Shown here: piece after piece, positions 36,502 through 47,116 of the stretch
How the letters are laid out: each line of letters begins with the position of its first letter
Position numbering within the stretch: the first letter of the stretch is position 1
NCBI RefSeq assembly: GCF_010093535.1
Contig: NW_022985171.1
Coordinates: 960,516-1,024,515, forward strand
Length of the DNA stretch: 64,000 bases
Direction of reading: 5' to 3'
Source of the DNA: Lindgomyces ingoldianus
Taxonomy: Eukaryota > Ascomycota > Dothideomycetes > Pleosporales > Lindgomycetaceae
Notes under the pieces: model-generated
What the model saw: only the letters and a program-made list of their open reading frames with translations
What the model was told of the DNA's origin: nothing
The model's database searches: none
Position numbers and translations under genes: made by a program

Positions 36502-39370
36502 TTTGGCCGTCGTTGGTGGTGAGAGGTGGGTTCTCGTAGGGTGCAGATGTGGACGTATGGTTGGTTTAGGTCGAGAGCGAGAGCGATGTGAGTTGCGATG
36601 TATATCTGCAAGATTGATGTGTAGTAGGCTGCAGAGGTTCAGTCGAATGTAGCGGTGGCAAGCTCTTATACCCCTTCTGACCACTAACATCTGGAAGGTG
36701 CGCAATATCTCTCTCCGTTCTTTCCACTTCTCTCACCTCACCTCCCACCACCACCCTTCCCTCCAACTATCCAACTATTCCTGCCACATCTTCTCCTACC
36801 CCTACCCATAATTCCCCACCACGTACACAGTATCCAAAATTACAACAAGGTGTGGTCTACTATATGGAAGCACGGTTGATACCGACGCTCGTAGATGAGC
36901 GCAGAGAAATTTGCAGGTTTGACCAATATATATTGAAGACCCAAGACCTTTCAAAATATCCGGCAGGAGCAGCTTGGATTATAAGGCTAAGCCACCCTAG
37001 ATGTCGCCGCAGATAAGCGCTGCATGATTGGATTGGAATAGATTGTTCCTGGTGCTTGGCGATCACGAGCGTTTGCGATTCTTGTAACCACCTTCCTATA
37101 AGGACTTCGTGCCCCAAAATCCAACGAATGTCTTTCAATAGAAAAGCTACAATGATATATTCTTCCGGTGGCCCTTTTAGAAACAGGTGATTTTGTTTCC
37201 AATTGAATGGATCGAAGGAGTGGGTGTGAAGTGGCCCATCAGAGCCAAACTGTGGGGTAAGGGTTCCCCACGTCATGTCTATGGAAGTGGGAAAGGGCGC
37301 TTTCTAGAAGCTGCACGGAAAGACTATATGGACAGGGCTATGCTATGCCGAGACTGGATGCCCTCATGTCGCACATGTGGTGGATGATTATAGGCACTGT
37401 CTTCCGGCTGCAAGTGCAGAGTGTCCTCGCTGCATTCGTCTTTATTGTCGTCTGATCGTTAATTCAACCTCTGTATATCGCTAGCTAATTTTACGAGGAT
37501 AGACTAGTCTAGCCTCGTTGTAATAAATCTAAGCAATGCGCCCTGGAAAGGTAGGACTCTCTCCCCGGTAGAATTTATCAAAGAAATAAAGAAGTGATGA
37601 AGCCACATCTAGCGTCTGCACATTGCCCACTCGTTCGTGCTAAGCGCGACCTCTCCGGTAGCTCAAGGGAAGCAGGTGGTGTTTAGTTTCGAAATTGAAA
37701 ACGTGTCGTGATATTGAAAAGTCTTTCCTGCACGTGGAAATGGCCTCTGTGGCTCCCCCCTGACAACGCCAAACTCAGCATCCACTCTTAAATGCAGTTG
37801 TGAAAACTCTTCACATCATCTAGAAGACTCCTATGCTGGAGGAACAGAGTGTGCGCTCGGATATATCAGCAGACTCAGAAGAGTGGGTGAGAAGGATGGG
37901 GTGGACGCATCAAAGCTGCGGAGAGAAGCTCTGGCAACGATGTACCAGCCGCCTACGTTTCGATCACTGATTCATGCAATACAATATTCTAGAACTTTCT
38001 AGAGTACTCAACTTACCTACGAATGCTCGTCCTTAATGTTCGATTGAATAAATGTCATCCTGACCTCACATCCTTTACATGTAGCCCACTCGGAGATTTC
38101 TTAATCGAAGAGACTGAATAATGCACTTGGGGCTAGTTGGGGAACAACTAAACTAACCTTAGCCATTAGCACGTGAAAATTCGGGATCAACCGATGGTGG
38201 TCTGCGAATTGGGTTACGTTGAATAAGTTACAGGGAGGACCAACCGGTTGCGATTGAATAATGTGGATGCTGGTTACGATACTGGAGACCAAATCCCACT
38301 GTGCGGAACGATCAGCTTCAATCGGTGCCCGAGAGCTGGCAGTGCATGCTTTGAAGTTCAAGGACACAGACGCTTCGTCGTTCCGTTCGGCGACTATGTC
38401 AAATGTGCGCTTTGCCAGGCGACACACTCAAACCCTAGCAACTGTGCAAATATTTCCTTCCCAAAGACCTCCAAGCCCCCCAATCTCCACCTCCGACCAT
38501 TCACCCACAATTTTCAGATTACGCATACAAAAGGAGCATGTATCGGAACCAGGACCATGCTTAATGATTGCGCTGATGCAGGACAGGAAACGAGACTATT
38601 CGGGAATTCCAAATTTTGTATGAAGGCCTGAGGGGTCTGAGCAGATCAATCTTGTCTCCATGTTCCGTGCTGCTTCTGAGGGTTCCGAGTGGATAGGAAA
38701 TGGCGCCACAGTAGTGATGTCACTCCGAGTTTTATTATAACTAAGAGAGTTTAGGTCGGGCTTACATTAGAATGCCAGGCTATCGCGACCAAGAATGTCT
38801 CGGTTTCTCAGTTGATATGTGGGGAATGTCGATGGATTGCGTTGTTGTGTGGTACCAGAAATCTGTAGATACTGCATCTGAACTCCTCACAATCAAAAAT
38901 CAATGCAAATAAAACTAGTTTCCCCTTGATGTGAGGACACCGCAAGTACAAGCATTGTGACTAGTACCTCAGGTCAAAGTTTTGGGGCGACTTTGCAAAC
39001 GAGGTGAATGTCTCGTTTACGGAGGGCCGAAGTGTCAGCATCCAGCGTTTCACGGCTACTGATTATCCTACATGTTACGACTCTGCAGTGCTAGTGCATC
39101 TAGGCATCTACCCTGTCTTTCTTCTCCTCCTCTCCAGATGATGCTCGAACCATAGCGTATGCCAATAGAATTGACCCGTGGTCGACCACCGAGAATATTT
39201 TGGCGGCCATCTCCTCTGCTCTTCCCTAGCCATCTGACGTCTCGGTCCAGCACGTGCAGTGCAGAGGTAAACGTAGATACGCGCCTTCTCCTGCAGGTGG
39301 TGCCTTATGGCTGCATAGAAGATATCGTGGGTATCGTATAATTTCAAATTTCCTGCGAATCGCTCGACTC
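36502..39370. other. Long intergenic region, no supported gene
   Basis: Open frames exist (for example 36860-37276 minus, and 38248-38631 plus in two frames at once), but they overlap, show no domain, and lack convincing splice pairs. The first 300 bp is the promoter of the secreted protein gene and has pyrimidine-rich tracts near 36720-36800. Pyrimidine-rich tracts (CCTCCAAGCCCCCCAATC) are near 38468. Confidence 0.4.
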
Positions 39371-41516
39371 TCACCCCGGCTGTGGACTTGCCATATCTCT
39401 TTGATATGCGCTCGCGAAATCCAACTGACCCAGCTGGCCGTTAATCTGATCAATTTCCTTATTCAAGTCTTCCAAATTTTGCGCGAGACTCGACACCTCG
39501 TCGAATCTGCGATGTTTTGTGGCATCCGAGACCATGCCGCTCACCATGAATCTCTGCTCTTCGAGTATTATTGCCCTTTCTCGGAGCTCTTTTTCTTCCG
39601 CCTCCATCGCAGATACAGCGCTACTGCTGCTGACAACGCTGCCTGCTTCAATATCGTTGAATTTAATTGCCGCAAGAGCACCCCCTCCGTTTGGGCGACC
39701 GTTGACCTTCGAGCCGTGTGGCGCAGCATGCTTAAGTATCTTAGGTAACGATCGTAGCGGAAGCATATGCAAACTCAAGAAACTGTACGCTTGCTGGTAA
39801 ACCGCCTTTTGCAGCTTCTTCTGAGTTGGTGATTCGGTCGGCAAGTCTCGAATCCTGCGAGCGGCGCTGTCGAACTGACTGAAAGCATCCATCAATCTTC
39901 TGCGCACCTTTGTAGCATCATGAAGTTGGTCAGGGGTGGGCGGATGCTCAGGGTCCTGTAGGGCAAGAAGAAGTTTTTGAAACCGGGGAAGAAGTAATCG
40001 AATCCCTCGCTCGAACTGAACTAAATTCTCAAAAGCCCTTTGGTCTGTGGGTTGGTGGGCTAGCTCGCGACTAAAGTCGTTTTTGCTAAAGAGTGTGTGA
40101 CTGCAGTCTTTACACATGCGGATATCGACGCTTAGTTGAGCGGCCTTCTCGGTTTTGTTCGTTGCTAATACTATCAGCAGACTTGGCAAGAGAAGTCAAC
40201 AAGAACTCACCTGCAGCCACATTCAACCCAATCTCTGTTGAACACGCCGTTCGCGGATCCCCACATACAACACGCCCACACATCCGACAGTGATGCCTTC
40301 GAAAGGTATAGTTTGAGAATTCCTGCTGGCAGAACGGACAATTCGATACTTTTGCGTCTTCTTCCCACGTGATTATGGACTGTTCCAAGGCTTTGCGTTG
40401 GGCTTTCGCACTCGACAGTGGCCAGAAGCCCCCTGAGCTGGTATTCTCGTCCGGTGGAGGGGGATTTGCCAAAAGTTGCGTCAACTTTGTCAGCCGCTTC
40501 TCCAGCCTGCTGACCTCCATGTACTCTTTGTCTACCTTCTTCCTTCTTATACTTGCGAATTCGTCGAAATGGTTGCGCTCAAGCCCGTGATGGTCGTTGT
40601 AACCCTCTCTTGACTTGTAGCACGTCTCGCACACCCTACACCAAAAACCCCTCACCGGGTCATGCTTGGCCTGCCGCGATAGCTTCATCTGGTACATAGT
40701 GTGGTCCTCGCAGAATAGCCTCCCACAGCTCCTGCAGTTCACCGCAACATTGCTCCCACCCAGCGCCATCTGTGAGCCGGTAATGGGTCGCCCACAGGTC
40801 GGGTCTGAGCAAACATCACGATATCCTGGCCGTTGCCAATGTGTTCGGGTGACTTCCTCATCAGGATCTCGGCGAGCGGGGGCGGGCTCGGGAGAGGCAA
40901 CAGCGCTGCTGGTGGAGTTTGAAAAGGGAAGCGGCGTGGGCGCATCGTTAGATTCAAATACGTCGAGGCCTTTAAGCTTCTGGTTGAGGACTGCGAGTGG
41001 CTGGAACTTCTTTGCTTTAGTCATCTGCGTCTTGAACCATGTCTTCACCTCATCCTGCTCCTCTTCCACGAGGTTCTGGTGGTTGTCGTCGAGATGTCTG
41101 GCGCAGGTTAGCGAGTAGGATATAGTGTAGGAATGAGTGAAGAGTGAAGGTACCGATTCAGTTGCAGTAATGTTACCTGGGGCCCGTTAGTATACATGCA
41201 TGGCCTCGAGAAGTCCTGTTCCAGCGCCTACCATTTCCTCGTTGCAGATCGGGCACACCAGCCTGCTTGAGGCGCCTGCCGCTGCGGCTCCCTCCGTCGA
41301 GCCCAACAGCACCTTGCTGCTGATATCCTCTCTCGTCTCTGCGGTACTCGCCGGGCTATTCGACGTCTGGGAGCTCAGGGAAACGGAGCTCTCGGAGGGC
41401 GAGAGCAGGCTCGCATTGCGCCGGTGCTGCGGAGGCGGCTGCGGCGACAGTGCCGGCGACAGGTTCCTTCCGCTGCCCAGCACTCGCCCGCCGCCCAGGG
41501 ACCTGCCCGACATCAT
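39371..41516 (-). CDS. PEP7: FYVE-domain endosomal tether Pep7/Vac1 (Rabenosyn-5-like)
   Basis: Predicted exons are 41516-41232, 41176-41154 (23 nt), 41097-40211 and 40164-39371; introns are 55, 56 and 46 bp; 662 aa. The product links PI3P, the Rab GTPase and the SNARE machinery for Golgi-to-endosome traffic in yeast. Order of domains: Ser/Pro-rich start; a C2H2 finger (Cys88, Cys91, His104, His109) that is complete only if the 23-nt micro-exon is used; a first FYVE-like region with several CxxC pairs (about 199-262); a second, canonical FYVE finger (CPFC at 356-359 and RRHHCR at 369-374); and C-terminal coiled coils ending SPQPG. Without the micro-exon the frame runs into a stop. It is divergent from MET8, 371 bp away. 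Confidence 0.92.
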
Positions 41517-41887
41517 GATTGAAGCTGTCGAAGGGGAGGTTGCGTGTTCAGAGACGCCGGCATGGGCTACCGGGAACAGTTAAATTGTCGACCTAGGCAC
41601 GCTAAAGCGGACCGTGGCGCAGGGATTCCTTCGCAGGGCTGAGTTGCATCTGGGATTTTCGCGTTTCAGCACTCCGGCGGCACCAGATACGTAAAGTCCA
41701 GCAAAGCTATCCACTATTTTCCTCACCCTAATTTCCCACATGTGTACGGATCTGTATATGGCTCTCTCACTTCGCATTCGAGTCAATGCCATCAGTGTGG
41801 CGTAGTGGCTTGGCATGTGGCTGCAGACTCCATCCACCGTCCATCCATCTCCGCGCAACGCCTTTTTTCTTCAACACACTCGTCGCC
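41517..41887. promoter_or_regulatory. Shared divergent promoter of PEP7 and MET8
   Basis: A 371-bp gap separates the two start codons. It holds a CACATGTG palindrome at 41737-41744, an E-box-like word that could bind a bHLH factor. Any link to sulphur control of MET8 is a guess. Confidence 0.4.
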
Positions 41888-42737
41888 ATGAAGGGGCCAT
41901 ATCCAGAAATCCAAGGTGGTGGCTCGTTGATTCTGGCCTGGCAGGTCCGAAATAAGAAAGTGCTTGTCATTGGCGGCGGCGATGTGAGTCGACGTTTGAT
42001 GGGATTTGAGAGTAGCATTGACAGTTGACCGAAGACCAGGTAGCTGCCGGCCGCATTGTGAATGTCCTCAATGCCGATGCCAAAGTCACCGTTGTGTCCC
42101 CTCGCTCCGGCCTCAACGATGAGGTCGCCTATCGCATAGAGCAGAATCAAGTCGACTACATCGACAGGAAATTCGAGCCTTCAGATCTCGACGGCGTAGA
42201 CATGGTGCTGGCTGCAGTGGATGATCCAGAGGCTTCTACGCAGATCTACAAGCTATGCCAGGAGAAGAGGATACCCGCGAACATCGCGGATGTGCCGCCC
42301 GAGTGCGACTTCTACTTTGGAAGCGTGCATCGAGATGGCCCGCTACAGATTATGGTTAGCACGAATGGCAACGGACCGAAGCTGGCGAACATCGTGAGAA
42401 GGCAGGTCGCAAGCAGCTTACCGAGTAACATCGGCGCTGCTATACAGAGAGTAGGCGTCTTGAGAAAGAAGTTAAGGAAGCTCGTTCCGGGTCAGGAGGA
42501 AGGCCCCAAGCGGATGCAGTGGTTCGTCTACCTATCTAGCATATTGCTATCAATCTTCTGACGTGTTCAAGGATGTCCAAGGTCTGTGAGCAATGGAGTC
42601 TGGATGAGCTTTGTGAGATGACGGAAGAGGACATGGAGGTCCTTCTTGGTTTCTATGAGCCTGGAGATGTTCCTAGTCTCGAAGCTGTTAGACTCGGAGA
42701 ACCCCAAGGAGCCTATGATGGACCATTCTTGATCTAG
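41888..42737 (+). CDS. MET8: Siroheme synthase Met8 (precorrin-2 dehydrogenase/ferrochelatase)
   Basis: Predicted exons are 41888-41983, 42040-42521 and 42572-42737; introns are 56 bp (GTGAGT...CCAG) and 50 bp (GTTCGT...CTGAC...AAG), giving 247 aa versus 274 in yeast. The enzyme oxidises precorrin-2 with NAD and inserts iron to make siroheme, the cofactor of sulfite and nitrite reductases, in the cytosol. Seen: the NAD-binding VLVIGGGDVAAGR at about 25-37 (the first intron splits it in phase 0), VVSPRSG, VLAAVDDPE, the active-site region NIADVPPECDFYFG, and VSTNGNGPKLA. The C-terminal helices (CEQWSLDELCEMTEEDM) match the dimerisation and catalytic tail of the family. The second intron has a weak donor and an AAG acceptor but is needed to reach this tail. 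Confidence 0.93.
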
Positions 42738-44299
42738 AAATTTGTATGATATATGCAGTCGGAAAGGAGCTGGATTTGATCCAGCCAATGGTCAAATTGC
42801 TACACGTTAGAGCGCGCAATACATCTACACCTAACACAGAATATTAACGTAGAAAAGCCGGATGCTTAAATCTATTGCTAGAATTTTGAATGAAGTCAAC
42901 AAGAACTTATCTTCTATCCTAGTACAAGTAGGGTCTCTGTGCAAATACTTGGTATGGCAAAGTGTTGTCAGAGTTCTGGGATAAATCGGAGCAGCACGGA
43001 AATTGGCGCCCTTACGAAGTTTCATTTATTCTAGCAAGTGGTTTTAACCTTCCCTACCACCCTGTGTAACGAATAACCGCCATGGGGATGGTACTTGGGC
43101 CAATTAACATTCTAACGAGTACCTCCTTGTAGACACTTGTAATCGGTACTCGCTTATTTTCTTTTAAACCCCTCCTGCACATAATTACCACTTGGAACTA
43201 GAAAAATAGGCTGAAAATGCCTTTGGCCGGTTCTCTCCTCTCAACGGGAGGTGTGACATCGTGGATATCGGAATCCCTCCGCAGTTTGGGATCATCTATT
43301 GAAAGTTTTACCTTGGCTTTACGTTGCGCCGGGCTTCGTGAATACTCAGCCTCGCGTGGCTGGCAATCCGGAACTATGGTTGTGATGGAGGAGATACTTC
43401 CTTGCGCCCGCGCCCGACCAAGACACGGTCTTGTAAGCACTGCTTAAGCTGTACTATATACACGTTGTATATCCATTCACGTTATTTACCGGACCTCTCT
43501 CCCGAAACATTAAATGAGGTTAGGCAAAGGCATGTTTATATCCGTTTGATCTAGACAAAGTCCTTAGAGATATCTAGAAGCCCATAACAAAACCGTATTC
43601 TCCCCAGAAAGGTGAAGCGAAGGCGGAATTTTATCCGCAATGCAAAGCAGCTCAAATACCAGTGACATTAGAGGCTCTTACAGTACGGCATAATCTAATC
43701 AACCAGAACGCTCATATGCTCAGTAGCCCAGACAAACAACCCCTATAGAAGCTAGCAAATGCTGCCTAAAATCCTTTAGTAAATGTACCCTCCTTCTCAA
43801 TACGAACTCAGTCACAGTAGTTAGAAAGCAAAAGAAGCAGCTGTATTAAAAGGAAAATGTAATCAGAAGCGCAAAAGTGCTGAACCAGTAGTAGCATAGG
43901 CGGAAAGGACACGGAACAAGGAAGCAGAAACTACAAAGGATAAAATTGAAGCGCATGGGTTAGGGACCTACTTCTCTATTCTGAGGTCTTGATGGGCATT
44001 CGATTGCTATAAGGGCTGTCATTGCAAGATATCTGCCGTTTAACATGCTGTCTATGGATCCGTAACGCACTAGCGTATGCCTGACCAAGAGAAGGAGTAG
44101 TCCAATTTCCGAAGTCATGTGTACTTTCAGACCCCTAAAGCTCCTCTTTCTGCTTGTATCCGTCTTCACGCTGCACTGAGTAACGTCCCACAGTCGCGAT
44201 ACACCAGTGATGACGCAGCTGTGTGGTGTGCACTCTCAAGTATTGAACAGTTTGCCAATTCATAGTATCACACATCCTCTGTCTGCTGGTGTGGTGGGG
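42738..44299. other. Intergenic region, no supported gene
   Basis: Only short open frames in opposite directions (such as 43198-43447 on both strands) are present, with no domain. Nothing else is seen. Confidence 0.45.
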
Positions 44300-44333
44300 C
44301 GATATCCGCTTCTATTTGTTTTAGTGTGCCACC

Positions 44334-44877
44334 TGCAAATAGTATGGGAGCCTTTTGTTGATCCGGTTATCTTTGATGGTGTACGGTGTAAGTAGACCTG
44401 CGAATATTAACACGGAAGGCTTTTGTTGATCCCGTTGTGTTTGGTGGTTCCAGGATGTAAGTAGACTTGAGAATATTGATATGCAGCAACTGCTAATTCC
44501 GTTGTATTTGATGATATAGTATGTAAGTGAACCCGCGAATATTAACATGGGAGGCTACTGCGAATCCCGCTGTGTTTGGTGGTGTAGGAAGTAAGTAGGC
44601 CCGCAAATATTAACATATGAGGCTACTGCTGAGCTCACCATATTTGGTGGTGTAGGAAGTAGACGTGCGAATATCAACATGTGAGGCCATTGCTGATCCA
44701 GCCGTCTTTAGTGGTGTAGTATGTAAGTAAGCCTTTAAATATCAATATTTAAGACTGCTACTAATCCCGTCCTGTTTGGTGATGTAGCCAGTAAGTGGAC
44801 TTTCGAATATATATATATATATATGAAGCTGCTACTGATCCCGTTACATTTGGTGGTGTAGTGGGGAAGTAGACTTA
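44334..44877 (+). repeat. Minisatellite of about 67 bp, eight or more degenerate copies
   Basis: Successive units share GAGGCTACTGCTGATCCCG, then TTGTGTTTGGTGGTGTAG, then GWAGTAAGTAGRCCTGCGAA and TATTAACATG. Unit starts (at the TGATC-like core) are near 44358, 44426, 44493, 44561, 44629, 44692, 44761 and 44835, spacing 63-75 bp. One unit carries an expanded (AT)n run at 44807-44824. Degenerate sequence before 44334 may be a further copy. No reading frame runs through the array. Function is unknown. Confidence 0.85.
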
Positions 44878-47116
44878 CATATGAGCTCCATCTACGTCTA
44901 TTGTGTGTGCTTGGTCAGATTTAGGGCGACTAAAGAGGATAAACCAGCTTGTACGAGATGCCTTACAAAACACTGTTGATTAGGACACAATAGGACCCTT
45001 TTCCTCACTTACCTATCTGAGCATGGAGTTTCCCGTTCCAGGTAAAGCCCACTGCCAAGACTGCCGCTTGGGGATGAATCTAAGTAGTTTTGTTACACCA
45101 TCGGCTGCAGGTTGCGATCTGCTAACGCCAGTACAGCCTCTTAGCACCGGGTTGTTCAACGGCAGCATAATCAGCGGCGTTTATAGTAGGCGATTTAAAT
45201 GTAAAATACTCCAAGCTCGCTACCATCACCACCATTAGAAGGGAGGTGAGCCGGCCCGCTCCGGCAATACCATTATGATAGCAGAGTACTTTTTTACGAG
45301 GATGCAAATCATGTGAAGACTTCCAAGAGCCGCAAACTTTGTGACTTAAAATAAAGCAAGTTAGCTAAAATACTTTACCGCAAGATACTTATGTAGAATA
45401 GCTTAAAGCAACTTCCTGCCAAACTTGTTCAAACCCTTTGTCTCCTAGCACTAACCCACCAGCGAATTCGCCTCGTAAAGTCGCGAGCACAATCGGCTTC
45501 CGGATTTGCAGATCGATTTGTTCTCACCGCACGGCCCTCTAGACTAGGGGGTTTCCTACTATGTGTTGGTGCCTTTCAATGTGGTGACGTAATTTTTCAT
45601 TTACCGTATTATTCTGCTTAGTCTTGTCCTAGACGATTCAAGTACGCCTGAGAGCTTATATATCATGTGAGTAAGCCTGCCACTGCCCCAGTGCTCTTGC
45701 AGGCTGTACCGTCCCTCTCCACTGCGCCACAATGCAACTTGGTGGTGTTTAAGCTCCAAATCGCCATGAGGAATCATCGATCTTCTACCTCACGGGACTG
45801 TCCATGACCCCTTTCTGCAGGCGTCAATATTAGGAGTAGTTGTGTTCCAGCTTTCCCTTGCTAACAGCATGCGTCTTCCTAAGATCACCGGTAATTAGCA
45901 ATGCACAGTCGGTAATGGTTTAAATCGGGGCTTTTCCCGTGCCTTCGAGTTTCCTAGATACACTGACTCGCACTAAAAAGAGAGGGAGCGTTTATAGTGC
46001 TTAGGCTGCTGGTCAATTGGCCTGCATACTAAGTTACCGGTGATGGCAACTCCCGCTTCACTCCCAGAGAGATTCCTCCTCACGCCATCCTCTCGCACAC
46101 AATCAAGAACTTACTTTCCAGGATATGATGAATAGAGCCGGGAGAAGCAAAGCTAATTATAGAAATATCCAGCTTTGCGAAGATCAAGCAAAGAAAGACG
46201 GTCTGCAATACTTCGGCGTGGACATGTGTTGCACGCAGGAATGTCACCCTGCAGACTACTCTGTACGCCCTACAAAATGATGGATTTTGCCGCCGAAATT
46301 AATGGCCCAAGTCCCTTTCTCTGCTAACCAGTTCTATGTTTCCTTATAAGCTGTAAAACTGACTTATTATTTTAGTTTTTCTGTCCAGGAGTAGCATACA
46401 GCCCTCTCTGTGCAAAATTTCAGTAGTTAGAAATGTGACTAAGGGTTCAGGGTCGTGAGTATTAAAGAAGCTAGTGGGGTGGACTTAGAGGAGATGCGTG
46501 TCGATGAGTTGGGGTCCTCAGTCAACAACCTATGCGATTCAGCATGTGCATTATTGGTTGATGGCACAAACTCAATCCCCGTACATGCCCAACTTATCTG
46601 GCGTCGTGTCTAAAGCGAATGCGCTAAACTTGGGGATGTTTTGCTCCATCATTGTGGATGTGCAATTTACAACATTTGCTTCTTTCTAGGACCACCGGTG
46701 CACTTCTGTGCTTTTTAACACAGTCACCAACTCTTCATCATCTCTTGTGCCTATGTCGAACTTACATGAAATTTGTGCGACGCATTCCGTGGTGGCATTC
46801 TACAGAATAACAAGGGTCCGAGTGGCCTAAAACCAGGTTCATTGACTTCAAGTGACTCGAGGGCCGGGTCGTACCGCCACGACTCAGCATCTTCCATGTT
46901 TCAGTGCCAGAAGATATCGAGATCTATCCGTACCCCAGGCGTGTATTGTGGATGTGGCTACCCCCTATTGCGTTGATGGTGCAGGTGACACAGGGCGGAG
47001 CACATGTTTAGACTGCACCGCACAGCCTCAGATGGACTCGCCACCCGGCTGAACATCAGCTTCTTGAAGAACGACGGACTCGACGACCACCACGACCGAA
47101 AAGGTCCTTCGGCACC
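44878..47116. other. Intergenic region, no supported gene
   Basis: Short frames only (for example 45023-45238, 46498-46689, 46773-47052) without domains. The last part should contain the promoter of the NLR-like gene; no clear motif is visible. Confidence 0.4.

Noticed and set aside
36860..37276. 138-codon open frame on the minus strand
   Set aside because: No recognisable motif, overlapped by opposite and other-frame ORFs.
38248..38631. Two overlapping open frames of about 120 codons on the plus strand
   Set aside because: Two frames open at once, no domain and no splice partners; likely chance.
44334..44877. CRISPR-like array
   Set aside because: Units are contiguous degenerate tandem repeats without unique spacers, and the genome is eukaryotic.
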